Below are positions 9,189 to 18,184 of a stretch of DNA of 64,000 bases, one piece after another. The notes beneath the pieces are model-generated. The model saw only the letters and a program-made list of their open reading frames with translations, was not told where the DNA came from and made no database searches. The stretch comes from Lysobacter sp. ISL-50 (GTDB lineage Bacteria > Pseudomonadota > Gammaproteobacteria > Xanthomonadales > Xanthomonadaceae): positions 27,394 to 91,393 of the forward strand of contig NZ_JAGGRI010000010.1 in the NCBI RefSeq assembly GCF_018612875.1, written 5' to 3'. Position 1 is the first letter of the stretch; the number at the start of each line of letters is the position of its first letter. The translations under genes and the position numbers were made by a program.

Positions 9189-10416
9189 GCGCAACAACCT
9201 CGTGAGCGCCGACGTCCGATGTCGCCGCCGGCGCCGCGGCACCGGGTTCGAGGAACACCATCCGCGGGGGCGGATGCATCAGGAAGTTCTGGTGCGAGAT
9301 ATTCCAGGCATAGGCGCCGGCGAGCGGAAACACCAGGCAATCGCCCACCGCCAGCGCCTCGACCGCCTGCCCGCGCGCCAACACGTCCTTGGGCGTGCAT
9401 AACTGCCCGACCAGGGTGACCTTCTCCTGTCGCAGCGTCGGCGCGCCGTCGCCGCGCAGCACATGGAAGGGATGGTCGTGATTCTGCGCCGCCGGCGTGC
9501 GGAAGTGATGGGTGCCGCCGCGTGCGACAGCGAAGTGCTCCCCAAAGCTGCGCTTGATGTCGATCACTTCCATGACGTAGTAACCGCAGGCGACGCTGAC
9601 GAAGCGGCCGGGCTCGAAGCGGATGCGCAGGCCGTGCCGCTCGGGCAGCGACAGTTCGCGCAAGCCATCGCAGAAGGCCTGCCAGTCGAACGAATTCGCG
9701 TGGTCGGCGTAATCGATGCCGAACCCGCCGCCGGCATTGACCGTGCGCACGTCCAGACCGTAGCGCTCGCGCCACAGCACGGCGGTGCGGACGTAGGCCT
9801 GCACCAACTCAAGCTGCATGGCCACGTCGCGTTGATGCGACATCAGATGGAAGTGGAAACCCTCCAGGCGCAGGTGCGGGTTCTCGCGCAGGCATTGCAC
9901 CGCCTGCGGCAACGCATCCTCATCGAGCCCGAACGGCGTCGGCTTGCCGCCCATCATCAGGCGCGTATCGCGGATGCCGGGCACGTTGATGTTCATGCGC
10001 AGGAACACTTGCACGGTCCGGCCCGCCGACGCGGCGATGCGCGCCAGCCGCCGCAACTCGCCGAGGCTTTCGACATGCACGGTGCAATCGGGCAAGGACA
10101 CCGCCTGGGCCAGTTCGCTGTCGAGCTTGCCCGGGCCACCGAACAGCAGCGGGCGCCCGGGCTGTTGTTCGTGCAGCCAGCGCAGCTCGCCGCCGGACGC
10201 GGCCTCGAAACCGTCCACCCACGGCGCCAGCGCCCGCAGCACCGGGGCTTCGGCGTTGGCCTTGGCGGCGTAGTAGATTTCGTAGCCTTGCGGCATACAG
10301 GACTTCATCCAGCGCGCATGCGCCTGCAGCGAGGCCAGATCGTAGATGTAGGCGCAGACGCCATCGCCCGATTGCGCGCGCAGTTGCCCGATGGCAGCGG
10401 CGACGGCCGGATTCAT
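9178..10416 (-). CDS. pvsE: PLP-dependent decarboxylase, PvsE-type
   Basis: A 412-residue fold-type III PLP decarboxylase of the diaminopimelate/ornithine decarboxylase group. The PLP lysine is K52 in YYAAKANAEAP. The glycine-rich phosphate loop VNAGGGFGIDY and the C-terminal EPGRFVSVACGYYV and LCTPKDVLARG segments (active-site Cys) are present. In vibrioferrin assembly PvsE is described as decarboxylating the seryl-citrate intermediate to leave the ethanolamine part. It is last in the operon and its ATG overlaps the pvsD stop as ATGA (10413-10416), so it is translationally coupled. The assignment rests on gene order as well as family. Confidence 0.87.
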   Translation of the reverse strand: MNPAVAAAIGQLRAQSGDGVCAYIYDLASLQAHARWMKSCMPQGYEIYYAAKANAEAPVLRALAPWVDGFEAASGGELRWLHEQQPGRPLLFGGPGKLDSELAQAVSLPDCTVHVESLGELRRLARIAASAGRTVQVFLRMNINVPGIRDTRLMMGGKPTPFGLDEDALPQAVQCLRENPHLRLEGFHFHLMSHQRDVAMQLELVQAYVRTAVLWRERYGLDVRTVNAGGGFGIDYADHANSFDWQAFCDGLRELSLPERHGLRIRFEPGRFVSVACGYYVMEVIDIKRSFGEHFAVARGGTHHFRTPAAQNHDHPFHVLRGDGAPTLRQEKVTLVGQLCTPKDVLARGQAVEALAVGDCLVFPLAGAYAWNISHQNFLMHPPPRMVFLEPGAAAPAATSDVGAHEVVALTA

Positions 10417-12179
10417 GCCGCTTCCTCGGCCGCGGCCCAGACGCGGATCGGATTGGCCAGCGCGGTGTAGTCCGAATCGCGATCGGCGCGCTTGAACACG
10501 CGGGTGCGCAGGTTGTTCTTGCTCGGCAGCGCGTCGCCCTCGACCAGGCCCTGCAGCAACGGCTGACGGCCGAAGCGTTCCTGCCAATGCACGGCCAGCG
10601 CGCCGACGACGCTCCACAAGCGGTCTTCCAGCGCGCTGTCGCCGGCGGCGATATGGAACATCGCTTCGGCCAGATTGTTGATCAACGCGCAGTACGCGAC
10701 GCGATTCCAGCCGAGTTCGCGCGAATACTGCACCGACTGGCGCGCTCGCTCGGACCATCCCTGCAACCGCTCGGGCGGCCATTGTTCGGCGACCAGCTTG
10801 GTGCCTTCCAGATCGCGGACCCACACCCGCGCCGGCAAATCGTGGTTGAAGCCGATCAAGGTGTTCTGCAGATGCGGTTCGAGCACGATGCCGTGCTTGA
10901 AGAACGCCAGCCATACGCCGTCGAGCAGGCATTTCGCGTAGGCCGCGAACCATATCTCGGCCGCGTGGGCGTAACCGCCACCGTGATGGCGCGCGTAACG
11001 CTCGACCAGTTCGCGGCAGACGCTGTTGCCGAGCCGGTCGCGGGCGAACAAGGCGCCGGCCACCTGCGGCCGGTAACGTTCCAGCACCAATGTCTGGAAG
11101 CTGTTGCGATAAAGAATGCCGAAGCTCTCGCCGAGTTCGCGCACGTCGGCTTCGTCGCCCTCGCCCGCCGCGGCGGCGAAGTCGAGCGTGGTCGCCGCCG
11201 GTTCCAGCAGCACGTCGAAGCCGGTGGCGCGGTTGCGTACGTCGTCCCAGGCGCTGGCCAGCAGATCGGTCAAGGCGACGGCGCTTTCCAGTTCGTACCA
11301 GGCGTTCTTGCGCACGCAATTGGTCAGGCGCACGTGGATCGACATCTTGAGGAAGTAATCCGCCTGCGGGTGATACATCGTGCGCACCGACGACGTCGGC
11401 GCGAGCGCTTCGCCGAGCCCGCCGAGCGGTTCGATCAGGCCCTGCGCGCGGGCGCGCTGCCACACCGGATTGGCCAGGACGCGCTCGACTTCCCATGGAT
11501 GGCAGGGGTACAGATGGTCCTCGCCGGACAGTTTCGCGAGCACCGGGGTAACGTCAGCGCCGTGGCGTTGCAGCAATCGCGGATCGACGCGGAACCAGTA
11601 CAGCAGGAACTCGCTGCGCGCTTCCGGCGAGCAGGCCAGGGCCTGTTCGATATCGATGCCCTCGCGGCTTTTCGGCGTGGGATGCAGGGCATGTCCCCAG
11701 ACCATGCCCTGCTCGGCGTCGAGCATCGCGTTTCCGCTTTCGCGCGCGTCCGCCGCCAGCGCCAGCAGGCGCGCGTTGACGGCGATGCTGTTGTCGCACT
11801 GCGCCTGCAGCTCATGGTTGAAGCCGCATTCGTCCGCGAGCCGGTCCAGGAGGAAATGGATCAACGTCGCCGCATCCGCCGATCGCCAGGGCTCGCCGGG
11901 CGACTTGAGATAAGGCGATCCGGCGTATTCGCAGCGGCCCAGCCGGCTGCCGCGCTGCGCGCGCACCATCAGGCGATAACCGGGCTGGGCGAAGCGGAGG
12001 CGGATCAAGGCGCCGCCGCCTTGATCGAAGCGCGCCGGCCGGTCCTGGCCGCGATAATCGAAATCCACTTCCCCGCGCGGTATGGCGAACTCGCGCAGAT
12101 AGCAGTTCAACCAGCATTCGATGGCGTTGGCCTGGGCCTGACCGTCGTACCACTGTTCATGCATCGTTTGTCGCGACAT
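10413..12179 (-). CDS. pvsD: NIS siderophore synthetase (IucA/IucC), PvsD-type
   Basis: A 588-residue IucA/IucC family ligase. It shows the ATP-site motifs SSVRTMYHPQADYFLKMSI and YPCHPWEVERV, and the C-terminal FhuF-like part EPHLQNTLIGFNHD. NIS synthetases activate a carboxylate with ATP and join it to an amine or alcohol. In the vibrioferrin pathway PvsD joins L-serine to citrate. The start at 12179 has AGAGG seven bases upstream; a second ATG at 12164 is possible. It overlaps the upstream transporter gene by about 20 bases. Confidence 0.88.
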   Translation of the reverse strand: MSRQTMHEQWYDGQAQANAIECWLNCYLREFAIPRGEVDFDYRGQDRPARFDQGGGALIRLRFAQPGYRLMVRAQRGSRLGRCEYAGSPYLKSPGEPWRSADAATLIHFLLDRLADECGFNHELQAQCDNSIAVNARLLALAADARESGNAMLDAEQGMVWGHALHPTPKSREGIDIEQALACSPEARSEFLLYWFRVDPRLLQRHGADVTPVLAKLSGEDHLYPCHPWEVERVLANPVWQRARAQGLIEPLGGLGEALAPTSSVRTMYHPQADYFLKMSIHVRLTNCVRKNAWYELESAVALTDLLASAWDDVRNRATGFDVLLEPAATTLDFAAAAGEGDEADVRELGESFGILYRNSFQTLVLERYRPQVAGALFARDRLGNSVCRELVERYARHHGGGYAHAAEIWFAAYAKCLLDGVWLAFFKHGIVLEPHLQNTLIGFNHDLPARVWVRDLEGTKLVAEQWPPERLQGWSERARQSVQYSRELGWNRVAYCALINNLAEAMFHIAAGDSALEDRLWSVVGALAVHWQERFGRQPLLQGLVEGDALPSKNNLRTRVFKRADRDSDYTALANPIRVWAAAEEAA

Positions 12180-13332
12180 GACGTTGCCTCTGAGTCTGGA
12201 ATCGGAACGTATAGACCGCCAGGGACAGCGCCAGAGCGCTGACCGCGGCGGCCACGAAGAAGGGCATGGACAAGCCATAGCGATGCACCAGGGCGCCGGC
12301 GCACACGCCAGCCAGGGCGCCGGCCCATTTGCCGCAGGCATCGAAGGTGCCGAACAGGCGGCCGGCCGGACGGCCGCTGGCGCATTCGCTCAAGGCGCGA
12401 TTGATGCCGCTGAAGGCCAGCAGCATCCCGGCGCCGTACAACACCCGCACCGGCGCCAACCACGCGGCGCTGTGCAGCACGCCATGCGCGGCGCAGGCCA
12501 GGGCGAGCAGGAACAAGCCGCCGAACAGCCTGCGTTGCGACGGCGTCTGGCGCGAGCGCAACCACGGCATCGCCAGCAGATACACCAGGTGCGGCAGGCT
12601 GTAGAGCAGCCCGGCCATGCTGTCGTTGCCGACGCCCAGCCGCTCGCTGTAGGGAATGAAATACGGAAAGGTCACGACCATCGCGAAGCAGAACAGGAAC
12701 TGCACGCCATACAGGCCGAACAGTTCGCGCCGGTCGTCGGCGAACGCGACCGGCACCTGCCCTGCGCTCGCTTTGGGTTTGGCGGCGATGGTGTCGGTGG
12801 GCAGCCACCACGTGATCGCCAGCGCCAGCGCCGGCAACGCCGCCAGATACAGATACAACTGCAAAGTCTGGCCGTTGCCGGTGACCAGCCCGAGCAACGG
12901 CGGCGCCGAAACCATGGCCAGGCGCGCCGAGAACTGCGTCCAATCCAGCGATCGCGACAGCGCCGCGCCTTGCGATTGCGTGGACAGGTAGGCGTTGGCG
13001 GCGGCCATCGAGCCGCCGCAGGCTCCCTGCACGACCAAACCCAGCACGAACACCGCAAGATTCGGCGCTGTGCCGGCCAGGACGAAGCCGATCACCAACC
13101 CCATCTGCGCGCGCATCAACGACAGCTTGCGGCCGTAGCTATCGGAGAACCTGCCCCACGCACTCGCCGTCAACGCGGTGCAGATCGTCGGCAACACGTA
13201 CAGCACGCCGACCAGCCAATCCGGCGCGCCGGGGGCGAGTTCGGCCAGCACCCGCGGCATGAAGATCGGCAAGCCCAGCGCGGTGAATGCCGCCAGATAG
13301 TGCGCCGTCAGAACCGGGCCGAGGATGCGCAT
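12157..13332 (-). CDS. pvsC: MFS transporter, siderophore export (PvsC-type)
   Basis: A 391-residue major facilitator with about twelve hydrophobic helices. The loop 2-3 signature is SAWGRFSDSYGRKLSLM, and a related loop recurs in the second half. Its place between two NIS synthetases matches pvsC, proposed to export newly made vibrioferrin across the inner membrane. The start ATG shares one base with the pvsB stop (TGATG at 13330-13334), so translation is coupled. No drug-specific motif was noticed that would favour a multidrug role. Confidence 0.87.
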   Translation of the reverse strand: MRILGPVLTAHYLAAFTALGLPIFMPRVLAELAPGAPDWLVGVLYVLPTICTALTASAWGRFSDSYGRKLSLMRAQMGLVIGFVLAGTAPNLAVFVLGLVVQGACGGSMAAANAYLSTQSQGAALSRSLDWTQFSARLAMVSAPPLLGLVTGNGQTLQLYLYLAALPALALAITWWLPTDTIAAKPKASAGQVPVAFADDRRELFGLYGVQFLFCFAMVVTFPYFIPYSERLGVGNDSMAGLLYSLPHLVYLLAMPWLRSRQTPSQRRLFGGLFLLALACAAHGVLHSAAWLAPVRVLYGAGMLLAFSGINRALSECASGRPAGRLFGTFDACGKWAGALAGVCAGALVHRYGLSMPFFVAAAVSALALSLAVYTFRFQTQRQRHVATNDA

Positions 13333-15167
13333 CAGGCCGCCTCGCTCGCGGGTTCGGACGCGATCTTCGGCGCAGGCGCGACATCGGCGTCGCTCTCGGC
13401 GGTCGCGAGCATGAAGTTCGGGCCGCTGTCGCCATAGAACTTGTTGATGTCGGCCGCGCCCGTGGCCTTCTTGCTGTAGAGGCTGCCGGCGCAGAGAAGA
13501 TATTTGACCGGCAGGCGCGGCGCACGCAGCAGCGTCCAGGCCGGGGCGGTATCGATGCCTTCGGCTTCCAAGCCTTGCAGCGCCGACGACAGCGCCGCGC
13601 GCAGCGTCTTGTACATCGCCGCGCGCAGCGTCGTATCGCCGGCCGCCACGCCCTCCAGCACCGCGACCAGGCACAGCTGCAAGGTGATCGTGCAGAACAT
13701 CCGCGCCAGGGCGTCGTCGTCGCCGACCGCGATGCGCTCGTCGCGCAGCGGGCCATGGCGATCGACGTCGTTCAATCGGGAGCGCAGGCGCGGCTGCAGC
13801 ACTCGCGCCGAATCGTTGTCCTTCATCAGCAGGCGCGGCGACGCATCGGCGCGATAGATCAACACGGCGTTCTGCTGGTTCGATTCCAGCGCCACGCCAT
13901 AGCTCAGCCACAGGCGCAGATGCACGTCGCACAACAGCTGCGCGTAGTCCTGCCACCAGGCCAGCAGATCGCCGCCATGGAAGCGATCGGCCAGATGCCG
14001 CGCGAACGGCCGGCCATCGGGCATCGCGCTGCACAGCGCGGCCACCGGCACCAGCGTGCCACCGTCGAGGGACTGCGGGTATTCGCGCACCAGATAGGCC
14101 AGATGCTTGGCCTCATCGACATGGCCGCCGTGGGCTTCATCGACATGCAGGAAACGTCCACGCAGCGCCGGATCGGTCGCGCCGATTTCGCTGAGCACGC
14201 GCTGGAACCAATGCCCGTCGTACAGCGTAGAAGGTTTGATCAGCCGCAGGTTGAGCGCGCCCAGCGTGCGCATCAGCAAGGGCAGCTTGATGTGGTGACG
14301 TGGGTGATCGACCGGCATGACGGTACGCACCGACAACGTCGGCCGCACGCGCAGATAAGCCAGCGGCGCGCGCAAAGTATCGGCCGGCAGCGCAAACTCA
14401 TCGAGTCGCGACCAAGTCAGCGGGTGGACCGGCATGGCCGAATGGGTGGCTTCGAACGATTCCGCGAGTCCCAGCTCGCGCAGGCGCGGCCAGAATTCCG
14501 GCGCCGGCGTGGTCTGCGTGAGCGCTTGCTTGGGCACCGCCAGCCAATGCAGGTCGAAACTCGGATCGAACTCGGGCGCGTAGCCGCGCAGCGCGGCCTC
14601 GTCGAAGCCGGACTTGGCGCGCGCGGTGGGATAGAAGGGATGGTCGCGATAGCTGGCCACCTGATCGATGCGCAGCGCGCGCTCGGTCCAGCCTTCGCTG
14701 TCGAGCACGGTCGCCAGCGCCGGCGCGTTGCGCTCGTATGCGGTGCGCGCCAGGGCGCGGTGCTGCGCGGCGCAGGCCGCTTCTTCCGCGTAGGCGCGGT
14801 GCAGGAGCACGGTCTCTTCGTCCATGTCCTGACCGATCAGTTCCAGCCAGGCTTCGGCGCCGTGTTCCGGGACGAAGCCGTCGGCGCTCTGCCTGACCCA
14901 GCCGTCGCTGATCGCGCTCACGCTCTGCATGGCGTCGCTGCGGCGGACCGGCAGCCACAACACACCGGCGGGCAGATGATCGACGCGCCACCACCGTTGC
15001 GGCGGCTCGCCTGCGCCCCAGGCCCGGACGACATCGGCCGGCGCGGCCGCTTCGCCGCCGCGACCGACGATGCCGCGCACGTCTTCGCGCAGGCAGCAAT
15101 CGATGATGCGCCAGGCGACGTAGGCGCGGTCGGTATCGGCGTCGCGCACGATCGAGGGCGCGATCAT
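13332..15167 (-). CDS. pvsB: NIS siderophore synthetase (IucA/IucC), PvsB-type
   Basis: A 611-residue IucA/IucC protein, distinct from pvsD. Motifs are MPVHPLTWSRL, RPTLSVRTVMPVDHPRHHIK and the C-terminal ALESNQQNAVLIYR followed by MKDND. In vibrioferrin assembly PvsB is thought to join the alanine-ketoglutarate unit to the citryl-ethanolamine part. Its ATG overlaps the pvsA stop as ATGA (15164-15167), so it should be translated together with pvsA. Confidence 0.87.
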   Translation of the reverse strand: MIAPSIVRDADTDRAYVAWRIIDCCLREDVRGIVGRGGEAAAPADVVRAWGAGEPPQRWWRVDHLPAGVLWLPVRRSDAMQSVSAISDGWVRQSADGFVPEHGAEAWLELIGQDMDEETVLLHRAYAEEAACAAQHRALARTAYERNAPALATVLDSEGWTERALRIDQVASYRDHPFYPTARAKSGFDEAALRGYAPEFDPSFDLHWLAVPKQALTQTTPAPEFWPRLRELGLAESFEATHSAMPVHPLTWSRLDEFALPADTLRAPLAYLRVRPTLSVRTVMPVDHPRHHIKLPLLMRTLGALNLRLIKPSTLYDGHWFQRVLSEIGATDPALRGRFLHVDEAHGGHVDEAKHLAYLVREYPQSLDGGTLVPVAALCSAMPDGRPFARHLADRFHGGDLLAWWQDYAQLLCDVHLRLWLSYGVALESNQQNAVLIYRADASPRLLMKDNDSARVLQPRLRSRLNDVDRHGPLRDERIAVGDDDALARMFCTITLQLCLVAVLEGVAAGDTTLRAAMYKTLRAALSSALQGLEAEGIDTAPAWTLLRAPRLPVKYLLCAGSLYSKKATGAADINKFYGDSGPNFMLATAESDADVAPAPKIASEPASEAA

Positions 15168-16369
15168 GCGCGGATGTCCCAGTGCAGTTGCGGTTCCACG
15201 ACGGACAGGGCCTGCGTCAGATCGGCTTCGCTGTCGGCGATCACGCTCAGCGCGCCGAGGTAATCCTTGTTGGATTGACTCAGGCGCACCTCTTCGCCCT
15301 GCTTGCGCAGGCTGCGGTACACCGCGTGCGATCGCGGCGATGCCTCGGTGCGATCCTCGCTGGCCTGCACCAGCCGACCGGCATTGCGCGCCACGTAATA
15401 GCGCACCAGGCCCTGCTTGGCCGTCTGCCAAGCGCGCAGATCCAGCGGTTGCCCCAGGTGCAGGCGCAGCGCGTGCTCGAACCAGCGGCCGTCGAACAAC
15501 CGGTCGAGCATGAACTCGCGGCCGTCGCCGATGCTGCGGTAATTGATCTCGATCAGGACCGGGCCGTTCTCGGTCAGCACGAATTCGCTGTGGCAGACGC
15601 CGAAACCGACGCCGAAGGCCAGCACCTGCGCCAGCGCCTGTTCGCGATGGCGCAGGCCGATGGGACCGTTCCAGGTCGCTTCCAGTTCGATGAAATGCGG
15701 CGGCTCGGACAGGCGCACGTCGAATCCGCCGACGGCGCGGGCGTGGCGGCCGTCGCTGAGCGTTTCCACAGTGAACAACGGCCCGCGCAGAAAGCTTTCG
15801 AGCAGCACGGTGCGGCCCGGGAACCGGCTCCAGTATTTTTGCCCGTAGGCCTGCAATTCCTCAGCCGAGGCGCACAGCTGCACGTCCAGGCTGGCGACGC
15901 CTTCGCGCGGCTTGGCGACCACGGGGAAGCGCGCGTCCGCCGGCAAGGGTTGGCCTTGCGTCCAACTGTGGAACCACGGCGTCGGCAGGCCCAGGTCGCG
16001 CAGGCGCTTGCGCATGGCGGCCTTGTTCTTGGCGGCGTAGCACACGCGCCAGTCCTTGCCGGGCACGTCGAAGCCTTGCGCCACCAGCGCCGCGGAGGTC
16101 TGCAGGTGATCGCTGTTGGAGAACACCGCCGCCGGTTGAATGCCGAGCGTGCGCAGCGCGTCGATCGCGCTCAGCGGATTGAATACATCGCACTCGATGA
16201 TCTGCTGCGGCGCGAATTCGGGATTCGCGCTGAAGTATTCGAGGTGGTCGAGGCGGCAATCGGTCAGCAGCACGACCGGAAGTCCCAGGCGTTGCGCGGC
16301 GAGAATGAATCCCTCCGTGACGGCGGGGTGGCGGACGTGGGTGAGGATCACCAGGGGATTAGCGTCCAT
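15164..16369 (-). CDS. pvsA: ATP-grasp ligase, PvsA-type
   Basis: A 401-residue ATP-grasp protein. It has the nucleotide-binding strand FPVVAKPREG near residues 145-154, the acidic pair in HSEFVLTENGPVLIEINYR, and a GDGREF loop. ATP-grasp ligases make acyl-phosphates and then amide bonds; PvsA is proposed to link L-alanine and 2-ketoglutarate for vibrioferrin. AAGGA lies about nine bases before the ATG. Directly upstream is a receptor remnant (16396-16500), then the aldolase gene. Confidence 0.87.
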   Translation of the reverse strand: MDANPLVILTHVRHPAVTEGFILAAQRLGLPVVLLTDCRLDHLEYFSANPEFAPQQIIECDVFNPLSAIDALRTLGIQPAAVFSNSDHLQTSAALVAQGFDVPGKDWRVCYAAKNKAAMRKRLRDLGLPTPWFHSWTQGQPLPADARFPVVAKPREGVASLDVQLCASAEELQAYGQKYWSRFPGRTVLLESFLRGPLFTVETLSDGRHARAVGGFDVRLSEPPHFIELEATWNGPIGLRHREQALAQVLAFGVGFGVCHSEFVLTENGPVLIEINYRSIGDGREFMLDRLFDGRWFEHALRLHLGQPLDLRAWQTAKQGLVRYYVARNAGRLVQASEDRTEASPRSHAVYRSLRKQGEEVRLSQSNKDYLGALSVIADSEADLTQALSVVEPQLHWDIRA

Positions 16370-16395
16370 CTATGCGAGTCCTTGAGGGGGAAGGG

Positions 16396-16500
16396 TCAGA
16401 AAGTGAATTCGAAGCCGACGGTTTTGCCGTAGCCGGGCGCGGCCTGCCGGTCCTGGAATTGGTATCGATGCCGCGAGCCGGTCGAACAGGTCGTTCATCG
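16396..16500 (-). pseudogene. Remnant of a TonB-dependent receptor C-terminus
   Basis: On the minus strand the last 22 codons before a TGA at 16398-16396 read YQFQDRQAAPGYGKTVGFEF then TF. That is the last two beta strands of a TonB-dependent receptor, ending in the usual terminal Phe. One frame over and just upstream is NDLFDR, which matches the NLFDR motif that normally precedes this tail. A single frameshift would join them. Nothing receptor-like was found further upstream, so only about 105 bases survive. The position, between the aldolase and pvsA, suggests that a receptor gene once stood in this operon. Confidence 0.6.
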
Positions 16501-16602
16501 CTAACGAGCCTTCGAAAAAGCAAAGCGAGGCCGATCACCACACCGAGCCGGTGCTGTCTGGAATGCCCGATCACTACGAATTCCTTGCGCGGATGGGAGA
16601 TG

Positions 16603-17331
16603 TCAGTTCTTGCGCAGCACGCTCAAGTGATTGCGCAACGCGGCCTGCAGAACGCCGCGATCCTCACCGGCCAGCCACCACGCGATGTCCTGTTTCGCCC
16701 AGTGCTCGCGCTGTTCGTCGTTGCGCGGATTGGCGCAGAACGCAACGCCGGCCGCGCGACATCGCTCGGCGATGCGCTGCAGCGCCGTCCATACGTCCGG
16801 GTGTGTCGGGTTCGGCCCCAAGCCGAGATCGAGCGCGAGATCCAGCGCGCCTTCCATCACCATCGATATGCCCGGCACGGCCAGAATCTCGCTCAGCGCC
16901 GCCACGCCGGCGGCGCTTTCGATCATCGGCACGACGCGGATCTGGCGGTTCGCGGTCTCGATGTATTCGTCCAGCCCGATCTGGCCGAAGCCGGTCACGC
17001 GGCCGCCGGTGATTCCGCGCCGTCCCAGCGGGGGAAAACGCGCCGCGCTTACCGCGCGCATCGCCTCATCGACGGTTTCCAGACGCGGAATGACGATGCC
17101 TTTCGCGCCGGCATCGAGCACACGGCCGATCAGCTTCACGTCCACTTCCGGCACCCGCACCCACGGTTCGCAGCCGCCGAGTTCGCAGGCGCGGATCGCA
17201 TGCTGCAGCTGATCCGGAGACACCAGCAGATGCTCCAGGTCCAGCACGATGAAGTCGTAACCCGCGCGTCCGATCATTTCGCACAGCAACGGCGCGGGCA
17301 GCGAATTGAGCAATCCGATGTAACGGCTCAT
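16603..17331 (-). CDS. HpcH/HpaI aldolase-like protein, possible SbnG-type citrate synthase
   Basis: A 242-residue HpcH/HpaI-fold protein. It has LDLEH (H34), the FPPLGRRG loop (99-106), the metal-binding E138 in PMIES and D164 in EGALDLALDLG. In staphyloferrin B loci a protein of this fold (SbnG) makes citrate from oxaloacetate and acetyl-CoA. First place in a citrate-based siderophore operon points to the same job here; a plain 2-keto-acid aldolase remains possible. A candidate Fur box lies about 40 bases upstream. Confidence 0.72.
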   Translation of the reverse strand: MSRYIGLLNSLPAPLLCEMIGRAGYDFIVLDLEHLLVSPDQLQHAIRACELGGCEPWVRVPEVDVKLIGRVLDAGAKGIVIPRLETVDEAMRAVSAARFPPLGRRGITGGRVTGFGQIGLDEYIETANRQIRVVPMIESAAGVAALSEILAVPGISMVMEGALDLALDLGLGPNPTHPDVWTALQRIAERCRAAGVAFCANPRNDEQREHWAKQDIAWWLAGEDRGVLQAALRNHLSVLRKN

Positions 17332-17372
17332 GGCGGGGGCGGCAGAGCGAGTGGGGGCTGCATCATATCGTT

Positions 17373-17391
17373 AATGCGAATGAGTCGCAAT
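17373..17391. promoter_or_regulatory. Candidate Fur box upstream of the siderophore operon
   Basis: The 19-base site AATGCGA-ATGAG-TCGCAAT is an inverted repeat with one mismatched pair. Its 7-5-7 layout is the same as the perfect site at 36747-36765. It lies 42 bases before the aldolase ATG on the minus strand, a normal place for a Fur operator. The rest of the 17332-17674 gap has a short AT-richer patch near 17485-17510 (TGTAACG, GTAAAATGG) that may hold a promoter, but nothing firm. Confidence 0.6.
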
Positions 17392-17674
17392 TGCTGTTCG
17401 TCATCACGAAATAGCCGAACCGACTGAATGCAGGCACTTTTTTTGACCGGGACGCAGCGAATCCGGGCCTCGCCGAGCGACAGGCTGTAACGATTCGCGG
17501 GTAAAATGGCCACCCGTTTGTCGCCTGTATTCAATGAGCCGGCCGTAATGAAGGAAGCAACTCGACCGTGACGAACGCTATCCCGAACAAGGCTCTTGGA
17601 CTCGGTGCAGCCGAACCGGCTGTGCGGTTCGCGCGCGAGAACGGATCTTCGATGCAAGCACTCAGTTACGGCGC

Positions 17675-18139
17675 ATGAACGCTTCCACGCCGCGCATCGT
17701 CCTGGACAGCAACGTCTGCCTGGATTTGTTCGCCTTCCGCGATCCCGCGGCGGCGCCATTGCTGGCGGCGTTGCGCGACGGTTCGCTGCACGCGGTAACC
17801 GATACCGCCTGCCGCGAAGAATGGCAGCGCATCCTCGACTATCCCAAGCTCGCCCTCGACCCGGCCGCGCGCGCCGCGTGCCTGCGCGACTACGACGAAT
17901 TGCTGCATGCGCATGCGCATTCGCCGCAGGACCTCGACGGCGTCGCGTTGCCGCGCTGCGCCGACACCGACGATCAGAAATTTCTCGAACTGGCGCTGGC
18001 GGCGCGGGCGCGCTGGTTGTTGACGCGCGATCACGCCCTGATCGTGCTCGGTCGCCGCACCGCGCGCGAGGGCTGGTTCGAGATCATGACTCCGCGCACC
18101 TGGATGGCGCTGCGCAACTTGCAGCCCGAGGCTCGCTGA
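17675..18139 (+). CDS. PIN-domain protein (orphan toxin-like ribonuclease)
   Basis: A 154-residue PIN-domain protein. The acidic residues expected for a metal-dependent RNase are D11 in IVLDSNVCLDLF, E48/E49 in CREEW, D97/D99 in CADTDDQKFLELA and D119 in LLTRDHALIVL. The layout is that of the COG1569 family, often annotated as the toxin of a toxin-antitoxin pair. No small antitoxin gene is visible on either side, so it may be an orphan or may work differently. The AraC gene follows 45 bases later. Confidence 0.8.
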   Translation: MNASTPRIVLDSNVCLDLFAFRDPAAAPLLAALRDGSLHAVTDTACREEWQRILDYPKLALDPAARAACLRDYDELLHAHAHSPQDLDGVALPRCADTDDQKFLELALAARARWLLTRDHALIVLGRRTAREGWFEIMTPRTWMALRNLQPEAR

Positions 18140-18184
18140 CAAGCGACCCACGGCGCGGCCACCGCCCCATGCCATACTCGCCCC

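Noticed and set aside
10417..11496. Very long N-terminal extension of the pvsE frame
   Set aside because: It lies wholly antisense-phase within pvsD and has no family match; the PLP lysine sits at residue 52 from the ATG at 10416, as in decarboxylases.
12180..12341. Longer start for pvsD
   Set aside because: The extra residues (Pro/Ala/Cys-rich) lie inside the MFS gene, and AGAGG precedes the ATG at 12179.
17675..18139. PIN protein as part of a toxin-antitoxin pair
   Set aside because: No small antitoxin-like gene is found next to it on either side; called orphan instead.
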